Shown: piece by piece, positions 1-12,117 of the stretch
Numbering within the stretch: position 1 is the first letter of the stretch
How the letters are laid out: every line of letters starts with the position of its first letter
NCBI GenBank assembly: GCA_024345305.1
Contig: BRON01000009.1
Coordinates: 1,550,001-1,614,000, forward strand
Reading direction: 5' to 3'
From: Mrakia gelida
Taxonomy: Eukaryota > Basidiomycota > Tremellomycetes > Cystofilobasidiales > Mrakiaceae
Length of the DNA: 64,000 nt
Position numbers and translations under genes: made by a program
The notes under the pieces: model-generated
Database searches by the model: none
Seen by the model: only the letters and a program-made list of their open reading frames with translations
What the model was told of the DNA's origin: nothing

Positions 1-2902
1 CGAGCGCCAGCTTCCTGGGACCCAACGGTGAGCTCGAACTCTCTCCTTCCCTTCGACTCCTCGTCGTTCTCTTCCCTTCCCTCTCCCCTCCCTCAGTTCC
101 AGTGCAGCCGCTGACTTTAAGCGCACCTGGTCCTTTCATCAGCTTTGAATCTCCACCTCACCATTCGATCTCATCTCCTCAAAACTCGACTGAAGAGCAG
201 CAAGACGATCGTTCTCTCCTCGCCTGACGTCCTCCTTCCTTTCACGGAACTTCCCTCAAAGTCCTCCGAGTTCTTTTCCCAGGACGGGAAGCTCAAGGGT
301 GTTCTCAAGACGATTGGGGACAAGCGATACATCGAAGTTTGGGATTGGGCTGCTGGGAGTAGGGTAGGAGAGAAGGAGGTGACGGAGGACGTGGGAGATT
401 TCCTCGACGATGGTGAGCTTCGTTCTCGATCCCTCAGGCGCGCTCCTCTACAGAGTGACAGCCCCCTTGATGTCGTGAGCTCGTTCTCATGCTCATCTTT
501 TGCTATGTACTCTACAGAAACCTGGGGAACTCCGACTTTCTCCCCCTTCTCAAAGCAACTCGTCTTCTCAGCCAACCGACTCCCTCCCAAACCTCCCTCC
601 ACCGATCTCCTCGCCAAACATCGCTTCACACCGACCTGGGGAGAGATCTACCGCACGCTTATCTTCCCCTCGGTCTTCATCTTCGACTTCGCAACCTCCA
701 AACCCTTCGTCAACCCCGTCATCTCTCGCGAGCTCGACCCAAAGGTCAGCTTCGCTCAGGCTCAGTTCGCCTTCGTCGGCGGGAAGGACAAGCTCGTTTT
801 GACTGGGTTCGATACCCTCGAGGATGGTCGTCGATATGGAATCGTCTACTGCACCAACAGGAGGAGCGGGATCTGGCTCGTCGACGTTCCAGAGAAGGAG
901 TCGGAGGGAGCGAAGTTGGAGGATCTCGCACGGCTCAGCCACACCGAACGGTCAGCTCGATCTCCTCGAGTTTTCACTCGACAGGCCCAAGACTCGATCC
1001 TCGTCTACCTCTCCAACCCCCTCGGAGGAGCTCACAACTCGTGCACGACCCTTCACGCTCGAGAGCTCACTGGATCGGACGACGCCTGGTCTTCCTCGAC
1101 ATCGGACGTTCTCGTCGAGCCCGTTTGGTCGCCCTCGTCAACTTCCTTCCCTGGACTCTACCTCAACTCTCTCCCACCCCAACCCTTCCTCGATCTCCCT
1201 CACCACGGTGCCCAGGTAGTCCTCGCCTCCATCTTCCACAGTCGGTCGACCATCTACTCGATCTCCCTCTCGAAAGGAATCGTCCTCCCCGTCGAGCTCA
1301 CGCCCGAGAGGGAGGAGGGCTCGCAACCCAGCTGGTCGGTACTCGCGACGGACGGGATGAGGAGAATCGTCGGAGTCAGGGAAGGGTTGATCAGTCTGAA
1401 GAAGGTGTACGTCGGAGAGGTGGCCGTCGAGGGAGCTCAGCTGCAGCCCAGTGTTCGATGGGGAAAGGTCGTCGAGACTGGCAGGATCTCCGAGGAGGGT
1501 ACGTCTCGCTTCTAGATATCATCTCTGAAGATCCGTTCCTTCGTGAAGGGCACACTGACCTTCCGTTTCGTGTCTCATCTCTCCAACAGCCGCGTCGACC
1601 CTCGCCAGTCTCAAACCCTCCATCTTCGAAACTCCCAACCTCCCCTTCCCAGTCCAAACCCTCCTCCTCTCTCCTTCGCCATCGTCTTCGCCACCACCTC
1701 TCATCCTCATTCCTCACGGAGGCCCTCATGGAACGACCATTACGACCTTCACTCCTTCCATGGCTGCATTGGTCCAAGCGGGCTTCGCCATCGCGTCCGT
1801 CAACTACTCCGGCTCTCTTGGGTTCGGACAGAAGGCAGTCCAATCCTTGGTTGGAGAGTGTGGAGTTCTCGACGTTTCGGACTGCTTCGGAGTCGTGGAG
1901 GAGTGGAAAAGGCTCTGGAGAGGGAAAGGAGAAGGCGAGGGGAAGTTGTGAGTTTGATCCGCCAAATCGCCCGTGGAGTCGAGGATCTATCGACTCTCGA
2001 GCATATGCTGACCCAAAGCTTCTGCTTTTGTTCAGGTTCATCTCGGGAGGATCGCACGGAGGGTGAGTCTTCGATCACAAGAGCGATCTAACCCCTCAAG
2101 CTCGACGAGATCAGTCACTGACCTTCGTCTCTTTTTCGTCTTTGAGTCCAGCTTCCTCACTGCGCACCTCACTTCCCTTTATCCCGATCTCTTCACAGCG
2201 GCCGTTCTGAGGAACCCAGTGACTTCCTTCGGCGAAAACTGCACCATCACTGATGTGAGTTTCCAAAACGACGCGTCGCGAAGTCACGAAGAAGGATCGA
2301 TTCTGACGCCCTTCTCTCCTCCCTCCTCCCTCTTCGCACCCAGATCCCAGACTGGTACGCCCTTGCACCCCTCAACTCCCTGATCAACGATTTCTGACCC
2401 TGACTCATCTCTCGCCTCACTCTAGGAACTTCGGCGAGATGGGACTCCCGTTCTCGTTCTCCTCCTCGGACGCTCGACCTTCCCTCACTCCCACCGTCGA
2501 GCAGTACGCGCTTTTCCAGTCTCGCTCGCCCATCTCGAAAGTCAACAACGTCCAGGCCGCGACGCTCATCTTGATGGGAGAGGAAGATCGACGTGTCCCT
2601 CCTACGCAGACCAAGGTTCGTCGCGTCTCCGCGTCTCGTCTTCCCTCTTCTTCGTTTCGTCTTGACTGACTTGGCTTCTTCGTTGCGATCTTAACCAGGC
2701 CTGGTACCACTCCCTCAAAGGCAAATCCGACTGGATCCAGAAGCAAAACGCGCTTCTTCCCGAGGGAGCGAAGAAGGAAAACGAGCTTCATGTCGAATGT
2801 CTCGTCTTCCCCGGCGAGGGACACGCCCTCGATGGAGTCGAAGCTGAGATCGTCGGCTTCGAGGTTGGCTTGGACTGGTTTAGGAAGCTTGCGAAGTTTT
2901 GA
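1..2902 (+). CDS. Acylaminoacyl-peptidase-like S9C serine peptidase, 5' partial
   Basis: The gene enters from before base 1 and ends at TGA 2900-2902. Coding exons by splice and frame are 1-27, 143-412, 518-1498, 1590-1947, 2036-2062, 2152-2254, 2344-2354, 2426-2615 and 2699-2902. The N-terminal part is a beta-propeller-like region. The C-terminal alpha/beta hydrolase domain carries HGGPHG (oxyanion region), the nucleophile motif GGSHGG, an acid in GEEDRRVP, and the catalytic His in PGEGHALD. This is the prolyl-oligopeptidase S9C pattern, where the enzyme removes N-acylated residues from peptides in the cytosol. The GGSHGG exon is only 27 nt and the next-but-two exon (2344-2354) only 11 nt; both are needed to restore the conserved hydrolase sequence. 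The family call is strong, the exact substrate is not shown. The start codon is outside the window. Confidence 0.85.
2344..2354 (+). other. 11-nt coding microexon in the S9C peptidase gene
   Basis: Between acceptor CAG 2341-2343 and donor GTACGC at 2355 lie only 11 bases. Joining them to the neighbouring exons gives the continuous reading TDIPDWNFGEMG, as expected for this part of S9 hydrolases; skipping them breaks the frame. Confidence 0.75.
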
Positions 2903-3178
2903 GGAAGAGGGGCATAGGTAGATTGGGACGAGGACTAGATAGATGGGATGTCTAAAGATCAACGAAGGATTCGAGAGACGTAAGTACAAAGGGGAGCGGG
3001 AAAGAGAGAAAGTATACAAAAGGAGGATGGGATGGGAGAGAGAGGAAGAGGGGTATCTATCTACAAGTAAGTTCCGTAGGAAAGAGAAGAAAAACGCGAG
3101 AAGGAAGGGAAGAGTCCCAACTAAACAACGGCTGAGAAAAAGCAAAACGAATGAGGAATGACGCGACGAGATCGCTTT

Positions 3179-6100
3179 TCAACCAATCACCAACCCATCC
3201 TCCTTCTTCCCCTGAACCGTCTCCCAAACGTTCCTCCCCTCCATCCCCTCCCAGATCGACTTCCCACTCTCCCCTCCCACATCTCCAAGCAACTCCCTCA
3301 GGATCTCCTCGTCCTTCCCTCCCTTCTCGATCGGTTTCTCCGACAACCTCGCCCAGAGGACCATCCATTTGACGGCGTTTCCGACGGTCCAGAAGTCCTC
3401 GCTGGTTCCGACGACGTTCTCTTGGTCTCCGTTGAGAGCGGCGTCGAGTCCGAAGTCGGCTGAGGAGGGAGCGTTGGGAGTTGGAGGACCGGGGTTGATC
3501 TTGGGAGGAGGAGCGAAGAGATCAACGACGAAATTGTTCGCGTAGCTGTTGGGGGACTCGTTGTCTTCTTCGAGGACGGCGACGGTTGGGAGAGGGCAGA
3601 CGGAGGATTGTTGGAGGTCGAAGAAGTGGTCGGCGCTGGAGAGAGGGAGACGACGGGGAGGTGAGGTCAGTTTGAGCGGTCGAGAGGTACGAGAGGGGAG
3701 TAGAGGGGAGACAAGTAATTTCCTCTCCCCCGTCGAGGAGGAAGGGAGAGGAGGAGAGCAGAGGAGGAGGAGTGCAAACTCACACGGCCATGTAATCCTC
3801 GGGTTCGACGAGCCATCCGTTCACTCCGTCTCGAACTTGAAGAGGAATTCCACCAGCGGAAGATGCGATGATGGGAACTCGCTTGTGAATCGCTTCGGTG
3901 ACCTGCGAAGAATAAGAAGGGAGGGAAGGCAGAGGCTCGAATCAGCGACGAGCCGAGCCCTTCGACGCGACTTCGACTTCGAGCGAATCAAACCGACCTT
4001 GACCTCGAAACCTTCCTTCGTAGAGAGTTGCGTCGCGCACCACGCTCCTTGAAGGATCGCACCGAGTGTTCGACTAACGAGGGAAAGAAGAAGAGAGAGG
4101 AGGTCAGCTCGAGTTCGACGAATTGATGGAAGGAGGACGCGTCGTGTCGCAGGAAGCGAACTCACTCGCAAGGAGGAACCCTGACGACGCTGACGTCCGA
4201 TCGGATGTGAGAGTACGCGTCGGAGAGAAGAGTGTCGTGGATCTCTTCGAAGATCGGTTGTCCATCTGTTGATGGGTCAAGAGCGTAGACAGGAAGTCAG
4301 CTTCGAAGAACGAGGAGGGTCGAGAAGGAAGGACAGGAAAACGTACCAGGATCGTCGACCGATCCGTGTCCACAGATGATGAGCTGAGGGATCTCCGAGA
4401 GAGGAGGAGGCTCGGGGAGGTCGCTGAGCTTCTGTCTGAAGAGGAGGTAGGCGGCGAGGAGGGTTGGGATACCTGTTCGTTCGAAGAAGCAGCAAGACGA
4501 AGTCAGCTCTTCGAGTTGAGTTGAAAGCGAGAACGTTCCAGATCAGGACTAACCCTTCGAAGGATCGAATCGAGCGACCTGGGTGATGTAGGGACGAGCC
4601 CAGTTGATGACGACTCCACACTGAGAAGGAACGAAGAGGAAGGTCAGGTCAAGATTGATCGTTTGGGGAGGAAGTCGAAAAGAGCGAGATGGGAACGAAC
4701 CTGCTGCTGAGACAATCGATCGAAGAACTGCTGGTAGTAGATCAAATCGGCGTAGCCGATGGGCTTGTTGAGTCCATCCAAGGGACTGTGATGCAGACGA
4801 CAAGGAAAAGAAGTCAGCTCGAAGTCGCGTCGTTTCTCTTCTCCCCTTCGGACGACGATGGCGGAAGGGATGTACTCACTCAGTCGAAGGAGCCATGTAC
4901 AAGACAGGAATACCAGAATCGAGGACGTTCTTGGGGACAAAGATCTTGACGGGGTGCTGGATTTCGTCGAGGGCAAAATCGAGGGAGAGATTTGTTTTGT
5001 TCGTCAGTCGTTCGTCTCTTCCGCTCAACCCTTCCTCGTCCGTACTTACAGCAAGGAAAACGTCTGCTCCCTTGATGAAGTTCCAGAGGTAGTCCCAAAC
5101 CTGAAGAAAGGAGAGGGAAAGCGAGTCAGAGACGTTTCGATCCTCGAACGAACGCGTCGACATCGGTTTGGAACTTACCTTCTTGTGCAACCCATGACCC
5201 TTCGAAGCGTCATTGACGAGACTGGTATCGATCTGGATGTGACTTCGGTAGGCGATCTTGACTCCCTTGTATCGTTCTCGGATCAAAGGAATCACAGCGG
5301 CGACTGGTTTCGAACGAAAGAGCAAGACCAAGTCAGCTACGAGCTCGCGTCGAGAAAGAGAGAGAGGGAGGGGATATGGAAGATGGACGAACGCTGAGGA
5401 TCATCCACGACGATGACTCTTCCAGGTGAGTCGATGGCTCCTTCGGACCAGAAGGTATCGAGGTTGGCTGTTGAAAGGGGAGGCGAAGTCGGATGCGATA
5501 CGAGTCGAGAAGCGAATGAAGTTCAGCTCTTCGTTCGTTTTCACCTTTCTTCGCAGAAAAACGAGACGAGATGACTGACCTTGAGTCCACTTCTCGAACA
5601 TCTCCTTATCCCTGTCGTGAAGCTCGATCCCAGGAGGGTTGACTCCCTGCGAAACGCGAAACAAAGCAGACGCGTCGAGTCAGTTTCGTTCGTCTTGATC
5701 CACTCCCTCCTTCGGTTCTCGCTCTCAGAACTCACCTGCAGAACGTTGTGGAACCTCTTCTTGGTGATGTCGAAGATGGCCGGGTGACCCTCGGGAGTGT
5801 ACCAGTGGACTTCGACGCCGTTGAGATGCCAGAGTCGGAGGAGGGCGTGTCTCTGCGAGACGAGGACGAGGGCGAGCAACCGAAGGTTGGTCAGCGTCGA
5901 AAAAGAGAGAAAGGAGGAGTCGGAAGAGTCAAAATGCTTACCATCAGGGCGACTCCTCCACCTGAGAAGGAGGCAACGCAAGGCAAGGAAAGGCGAAAGA
6001 CGATCAGCTCGAGCGCGAGAACAGCGACGAAGATCGAGATGACGAGACGCGAGAAGCAGAAAACGAACCTTGAGGTGTAGCAGAGAAGAAGGCAGCCGAG

Positions 6101-7666
6101 ATCTTGTTCTTCTTGAAGTGATCACAGAGCTGCAAAGGAACGAAACGAAGCAGAGACTCGTCTCGAGTCAGTCACGTCGTTCAGCTCTCCTCGAACTCCA
6201 GCCTCAGCCTCATACTCCAAGCATCAAACACTCACCGCGATGAACTTCCTCCACAATTCAGGACTAGTAGTAGCCTCGTAGTCTCCCAATCCGACCAGGA
6301 TCACCTCACCAGCCCTATCGACCTCAACCTCCATCTCCTCCTCCGAGCACTCCACGCCCGTCGCACTCCTCACGCTCACCGCCAACTGCCTCACCGCCGC
6401 TCTTACGACCCTCTGAGCTCGATCCTCCCCGTCTGCTCGAGCAGTCTGGGGTGGGAGGAAGGACAAGTCGAGGTGTTTTCGTTGGGGAGGTTGAGGGAGG
6501 CCGATGGATTCGCGGACAGGCGAGAGGGGACTGGAAGCGGAGGGAGCCATGTTGGGTGGGTTGGAGGAGTAGACGGTGATGTAGAAGGGGATGGCCTGAG
6601 GTGGTAGACGGGAGGTGGATGGGTGGTGGGACGAGGAAGGGGCGAGGAAAGGAGATGGGAAAGGACGCGTCCGTCAGCAACCAGTCGAAGAGGAGCGAGG
6701 CAAGAAAGCGGAACGTACATCGAGTTTCGCCCAGATGGTAGGCAAGAGGAGAGGTTCCTGGGTGAGGAAACAGCTGGGTGCTGGGGAAGCGAGGGCGACG
6801 ACTTGGATCTATTTTACCCAAAATCGAAGGTTTCGAAGGTCAAACAAAGCGGCGGCGAGGGGAGATCAGCACTTCGTTCGTCCTCTTCTCTCGCCTTCCC
6901 GTTCGTTCGCTCCTTCCAGCAGAAAGCGATGACGAGGGGTAGATGGTAATAGAGTGGACCGACCTTGTATCTCTGACTCGTCTCAAACTCTCTCAATCTG
7001 GTAACGAGTCGTCCGACGACCTCCTTGACTCCTCCTCCTCCCTCTCGAAGATCGATGCTCTTGATCTCTCCTCGTTCAGTGTTGATGACTCCGAAGCCAT
7101 CCTGTACAAAGCGCATGCCGAAACGAAGGTAAGAGGGCAAGAAATATCAGAACTCTGTCTGTGGAGAGAGGGGAGGAGGCGACGAGAAAGATGGGGAGGA
7201 GGAGATGGCGAGGACGAGATCTGGTTCGAGCTTTGGGACTCACGTAGACTGCGACTGAGAACCTGACATCCTCGTAGCAGTCTCCCTGAACGTCCGTTGA
7301 AGGAACTGCGACGAGATCTAGACCGATGAAGATGTCTTGGAGGACCTTGGCTGTAGAAGGGAAGCGAAAGATGGGAAGAAGAGGTGGAGGAAGAGGGCGA
7401 GGTGATCAGTTTGGTTTCGAGATCGTTGAGAATAGGCCTGCCAGAACGACCTCCCAGCGTCGAATACCAGCAGACGAAAGATGCAGAGAAGGAGAACAGA
7501 AGGGTGGGGATCACTCACGAGTTCTGTGAGTTGCGAATGAAAGTCTTCGTCTGGAAGGAGTGGCTGATCTTGAGACGGGAGGTCTCCCTCCCTTTCCTCC
7601 GTTGGATTCGATGCTGAGAGCTGAGACTCGAGGAATCTTGAGGAATCCGTTGTCTGTAGGTGGCAT
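3179..7666 (-). CDS. Trehalose phosphorylase (retaining, GT4; ccg-9-like)
   Basis: Cytosolic enzyme that phosphorolyses trehalose to glucose 1-phosphate and glucose. About 15 exons are readable. The start MPPTDNGFLKIPRV comes from the ATG at 7664-7666, followed by a donor near 7515. Recognisable blocks in order: IFIGLDLVAVPSTDVQGDC; a Gly-rich loop then MRHALLRLWHLNG; VHWYTPEGHPAIFDITKKRF; RVIVVDDPQ; a HIQIDTSLV stretch; WARPYITQVARFDPSKG; and the nucleotide-sugar/phosphate-binding end GFEVKVTEAIHKR, SSAGGIPLQVRDGVNGWL. The last two are typical of GT4 enzymes and of fungal trehalose phosphorylase or clock-controlled gene 9. The protein ends GLVIG at 3179. A C-terminal Asp/Pro-rich stretch near 3450-3600 is less conserved. 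It faces a ZIP transporter gene across 383 bp. Sucrose or trehalose synthases are the nearest alternative, less likely because the N-terminal extension matches the phosphorylase. Confidence 0.88.
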
Positions 7667-8049
7667 CGTTTGAGGCTGTTGTTATCGAAGTTGTTTGGTT
7701 TCGATGGGGGATGGTGGTTTGGTGGAGAAGAGAGGGGAGAGCAGCGGCAGGTTCCCTCTTCAGGTCAGAAGGACGAAGAAGAGCAGCGCGTCACCAAGAG
7801 TCGGCTGGGCTGAAAGAGGTCGAGAAGGTTTTTTTCATCTCCGATCTCGTTCGCGATCAGCTGATAGATTGCCTTCCAGGGCTGGATCCGATCAGTGAAA
7901 GCTTCAGACTCGTTCGCTGTGGAGGAGAGGAGAGAAGGAGGAACGTTCTCGGCGAGCTTGACTTGGGGGAGATTGAGTTCGAGCTCATCACGTCGCGGTT
8001 CCTTCTCCTTCAAACGGCTTCCATCCCTTCCTCTCAGGTTCTCTTCAAA
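7667..8049. promoter_or_regulatory. Divergent intergenic region, trehalose phosphorylase / ZIP transporter
   Basis: The 383 bp between the two start codons hold no convincing gene and must carry both 5' UTRs and promoters. No clear TATA box is visible. ORFs crossing it are low-complexity shadows. Confidence 0.5.
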
Positions 8050-9951
8050 ATGGGACTCGCTAGTTTGCTGTTCCAGTCTCTCGCTATGGGGTTCTCCTCT
8101 TTCTTCATGGGTCTCATCCCGTTGATGTTCAGCTCAGTCGCGAGTGGTAAGTCTCACCTCCCTGCTCCTCCCTTCTCCCTCGTCCATCCAAGCTCACTCG
8201 TCCCTCTTCTTCTCTTCAGGAAAACGACTCAAGATGGCTTCTACGTTCGGGATGGGACTTCTCGTAGGAGCTGCTATGATAGTCATCATCCCAGAGTGAG
8301 TCTTCGTCTCTCTCGTTCCCTCCAAAACAAACGAGGGAGGGAAGCTCAACCTTCTTTCGCCTCCTCCCTTCTTGGGAGCTGATCAATCCGTTCTTCCTCT
8401 CCTTCTTTCTCGCAGAGGAATCTCTACCATCTACTCATCAACAGTCGTCCATCCCACAACCGTCCACACCAACTCTACGCTCTCCCTCCTCCCTCCAACA
8501 GCTCACTCCCACGTAGCCGCGACCCTCAAGGTCGTGCGCGACTCCTTCCCTTCCCTCCTCTCAACACCTGTATCTCCTAGAGACGACGATCACGATCATG
8601 ACGACGACGACGATGACGAAGACGACGACGAGCACGATCACGACCATGGAAAAACCTACGGCTCAGATCCAACAGAAGCCATAGGACTGAGCTTGTTGAG
8701 CGGCTTCGTCCTCATGATGCTGTGAGCTCGACCTCTCTCTCGCCTCCCCTCCCTCCTTCTCTCTCCACTGCCTCCTCTCAATCCTCACATGCTCAGACTG
8801 ACACCTCCCTCTTTTTACCCCCTCTTCATCTACAGCATCGAACAATTCGCCCACTCCCACTCCGACTCTCCTTCCTACGCTCCCCTCCCAACCGCTGAAC
8901 CCTCGACACCCTCCTCCCCTTCCCACCTCAACGCACCCAACGTCACCTCCGACAACCCTCCTCTCTCTCCTTCCATCCCTTCCTCCTCCTCTCCCAACCC
9001 ACCAACCTGGCACTCCCTCGTTCGTCGGCCTTCGGAAGGTCCAGGCATGGGGTCCGACGACGGAATCCTCTCTCATCCCGAGGACGAGAGAGGAGACGAC
9101 GCTCTTCCTCGAGAACTCAGCGGGGAGGGAGCGAGATTGATTGGGAGAGCGGTGGATAAGGTATCGCTTGGGGATTCGAAGTTGGTGAATGGAGGGAACG
9201 GAGGGGATCATCACGAGAAGAGCTTCAGTGCGACGTTGGGCTTGGTGTTGCATTCGACGGCGGATGGGATCGCGTTGGGAGCGAGTGCTAGGAGTGGGAA
9301 GTCGGGGCTTGGGTTTGTGATCTTTGCAGCTATCTTCGTGCATAAGAGTGAGTGGGTCTCTCTTGTCCATGTCTCTCTGCTATCGTCCTGGCCGGCAACG
9401 CGTCGCTTTCGATTCTGACTTCCCTCTCGTCCTCGACGCTGACTCTCTTCCTCCTCTTTTTCCTTTCTCGCTCGTTCTCTTCAGTCCCCGCATCGCTAGG
9501 TCTCTGCACAACCCTCATGTCCGACTCCCTCCCTCGCCACCAGATCCGTCAACGAATCGCCCTCTTCTCAGCGGCTGCTCCCGTCGGCGCCATCCTCACC
9601 TACTTCCTCGTCAATCTTCTCGCTGGAGGGATCGAGCAAAGTGTGCTGATGTGGTGGACGGGTGTTGCGTTGATGTTCTCGGTGCGTTCGAGCTTTCTCG
9701 TTCGATCTTCGACGCGTCTCTTTCTCCCTCTCGTCCTCCCTCGGAACTGACCCTCGTTCTCCTTCTACTTCTTTCTTTCGCAGGGCGGCACCTTCCTCTA
9801 CGTCATCGCCACCGTCCTCCAAGACCTCAACCCCACCCAAAGCGAACTCGACGAGCCCAACGCCATCTCGAAACGACTGAGGATGGTGCTCGTGCTGAGC
9901 GGGATGCTCGCGCCGTTGTTCCTGACGAGGCTGGGTGGACATCATCATTAG
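8050..9951 (+). CDS. ZIP-family metal (zinc) transporter, SLC39A9/ATX2-like
   Basis: Membrane transporter moving Zn2+ (or Mn2+) toward the cytosol, probably from the Golgi or secretory pathway if it behaves like yeast Atx2 or animal ZIP9. It starts at ATG 8050 (MGLASLLFQSLAMGFSSFF) and ends HHH-stop at 9951. Five introns join hydrophobic segments: TM1 after the start, TM2 at FGMGLLVGAAMIVIIPEG, TM3 at LLSGFVLMMLIEQFAHSH, then the metal-binding TM4 motif GLVLHSTADGIALGA, TM5 at FVIFAAIFVHKVPASLGL, and three more to the C-terminus. A His/Asp loop at 8580-8655 (alternating D, H and E) follows TM2, and a Ser/Pro-rich cytosolic loop follows TM3. Such loops commonly bind metals. The family call is firm; metal and compartment are inferred. 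Confidence 0.9.
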
Positions 9952-10472
9952 ACGCTCTCGCATGGGCTGTACTTCGTCGATTTATTTCTTATCTTCTGCG
10001 CGCGTGCCAACATGTTTTTATGTAGGACTTCTTGACGGGGGCGAGTCTCGAGAGATGAAGAACGAAAGCTTTGCGCTGGTTCGCTTTGCTTGTATCTTGT
10101 TCGCTCTTGATCTGGAGGGAGGTTGTAGATGGGGCTGGGACGTTTTTTTTTTTCTGCGCTCGTGTCTGGGGGGAAAGAAGGTGAAGGGACGTTACAGCAG
10201 AAGATGAGACTCGAAGAGGACGACGCGACGGCCTCTTTGCCTCGAGCTCCTCTGCGTTTTGAGAGCGCGAAGTCCCAAAGAGGAAACACCCTTGGATAAA
10301 CTCTCGCTCGGGGACAGACTGATATGAGGAAACCTCATCGAGACTCACGTGGAAACCATCGTGACCTCTCAAAACAGAGACGGGACAAAAATCACGAACC
10401 CTCTCCGATCCGTCTTCTTCCTCCCAACACCCATCATCCCTCCGACCCTCCTCGTCGTCCCCAGCCACCAAA

Positions 10473-11547
10473 ATGGGCTTCCTCCTTCCTCTCGATGATC
10501 CTCGACCCATTCCTCATCTCCCCATGGAAATCAAAGCCCATATCCTCGCCTTCTGTCCTCCCTCCGACCTCGCGACCGCCTCCCGCGTTTCCCTCGCTTT
10601 CCTCCAACTCTCCTCCTCGATCCTCTATCAACACATCGATATCGTGGGACTCGAGAATCTTTCACTTCTCTTCTGCTCTCGAGTGAGTTTATCTGCTAGT
10701 AGAGTCTCTGCGAAACCCGCAGCGTCGTCGGGTGTCGATCAAACATCGAAAGCTGAACCTCCTCTCCTCTCCTCTCGCGCGTCTCTCCGCTCCTGCCTCT
10801 CTTTCCTTCACTCCTCAAGGACGCAGCTCATCATCAACCCCAACTCTCTGCTACCTCAACCTTCACCACTCCCTCTCCATAACCATCTCAGCGACCTCTT
10901 CCACCCCAGGATCTCCTCGCTCGCTTCAACTCCCTCAACTCTCCCACGACCGACTCGGACTCCCCTCGAGCTCAACCTCAACGCGTCGCCCCTCCCTCCC
11001 CGTCAACATCCTCACCCTCCGCCCCATCGGCCCCATCGGCCTCCCAGGGGACAGCCACGCCCAACTTTCACGCTGGATCTCCATCCTGCCCTTCTTCGAT
11101 CCCTCCCACGTCCAGATTGTAGGACTCCCCTCCAACGAACTCATTCCCCGTTTCAGCCTTCACGTCGCCCCCTGGTCGAACTTGAAACATCTCGTCCTAG
11201 CGAACGTCTCCTCCGTTGGGTACCTCGATTCGTCGAAGGTCTTCTTCGAGGGAGGAGGGAACCTCGTGGACGTGACGTTTGATCTTTCGCTGAGGTGGGG
11301 GGACGACGCGTATGAGAGGGAGTTGAAAGCCATCGTCTCGTCGGAGCTCGCGCCTCGAGGGGATAGGATCGTTGGGGGAAGGTTTGGGAGGGTCATCGTC
11401 AGGGTTGGGAGGGAGGAGGAGGGATGGCAGGTGGAGGAGATGGTGATGGAGAAGTGGAGAGAGGAGGGGACGGCAGAGGAGTTTGGAAAGAGGGGGTTGA
11501 GGGTTGAAGTTGGTGTGGTCGAGGAGAAGGGGAAGGGGGTCTTTTGA
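10473..11547 (+). CDS. F-box-like domain protein (family A, copy 1)
   Basis: The start ATG 10473 gives an N-terminal F-box-like segment with PHLPMEIKAHILAFC and ASRVSLAFLQLSSSILYQH, as in fungal proteins that tether targets to SCF ubiquitin ligases. A second exon, to stop 11545-11547, continues as a leucine-rich region (NLKHLVLANVSS, NLVDVTFDL). The first donor is GTGAGT at 10683. The only acceptor I found that keeps the downstream frame is CAG at 10720-10722, making an unusually short 40-nt intron, so this junction is uncertain. The first exon is clearly paralogous to the gene at 46285 (same spacing, same intron position). Function beyond F-box-like is unknown. Confidence 0.65.
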
Positions 11548-12117
11548 GAGGCTTCGTATAGTTCCAGTTCTTGCTTGAAGTGGGCCTTCTGAGTTACTTC
11601 TGTTTGGACTCTCCATCGGTCGACGCGTCCGTTCGGTTTTGTTTTGTTTTCGTTTTCGTCCTCGGCCCCGTCTCCGTCTTGCTGCTCTTGCTTCTCAAAT
11701 ACCTTAATATCATGTCTACCTACTATCCCATTTAACAGTCTTAGACTTGGGTGGTCGGCAAAGAAGATGCGAACGCGAATCCAATCGAGCTCGCCACTCG
11801 TCGTCTTCAGTTCGTCGACGCAGATCCTCGCAAGGAACGAGAAAGAGACGAGAGGAAACTGTATCGTATCGTGTCAAGTCGTTGTTGAAAATCGAGAAAG
11901 AAAGATGAAACCCAAAAGTGGCGGAAGAGAGAAATATGAAGACGACTCGAGGGCGGATCACGACGACGCGTCTCGTCTCGAAGGACGAACGTCGAAGGAG
12001 GTGAAGCGAGAAGATAGCAAAGGAGGGTAGATTAGGTGAAAGTGAGATAAGTAGAGGACGGCAGAGATCGAGAAGAGTCAAGTCGATAAAGAGTGGGATC
12101 GTTTAGTCTATAGTAGT
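11548..12117. other. Convergent intergenic region
   Basis: This holds the 3' ends of the F-box-like gene and the MFS transporter gene. No gene is supported. Two ACGCGT words lie at about 11625 and 11967. Confidence 0.5.

Noticed and set aside
489..2066. 525-codon plus-strand ORF
   Set aside because: It crosses two introns of the peptidase gene in the wrong frame and has Arg/Ser/Pro-rich shadow composition.
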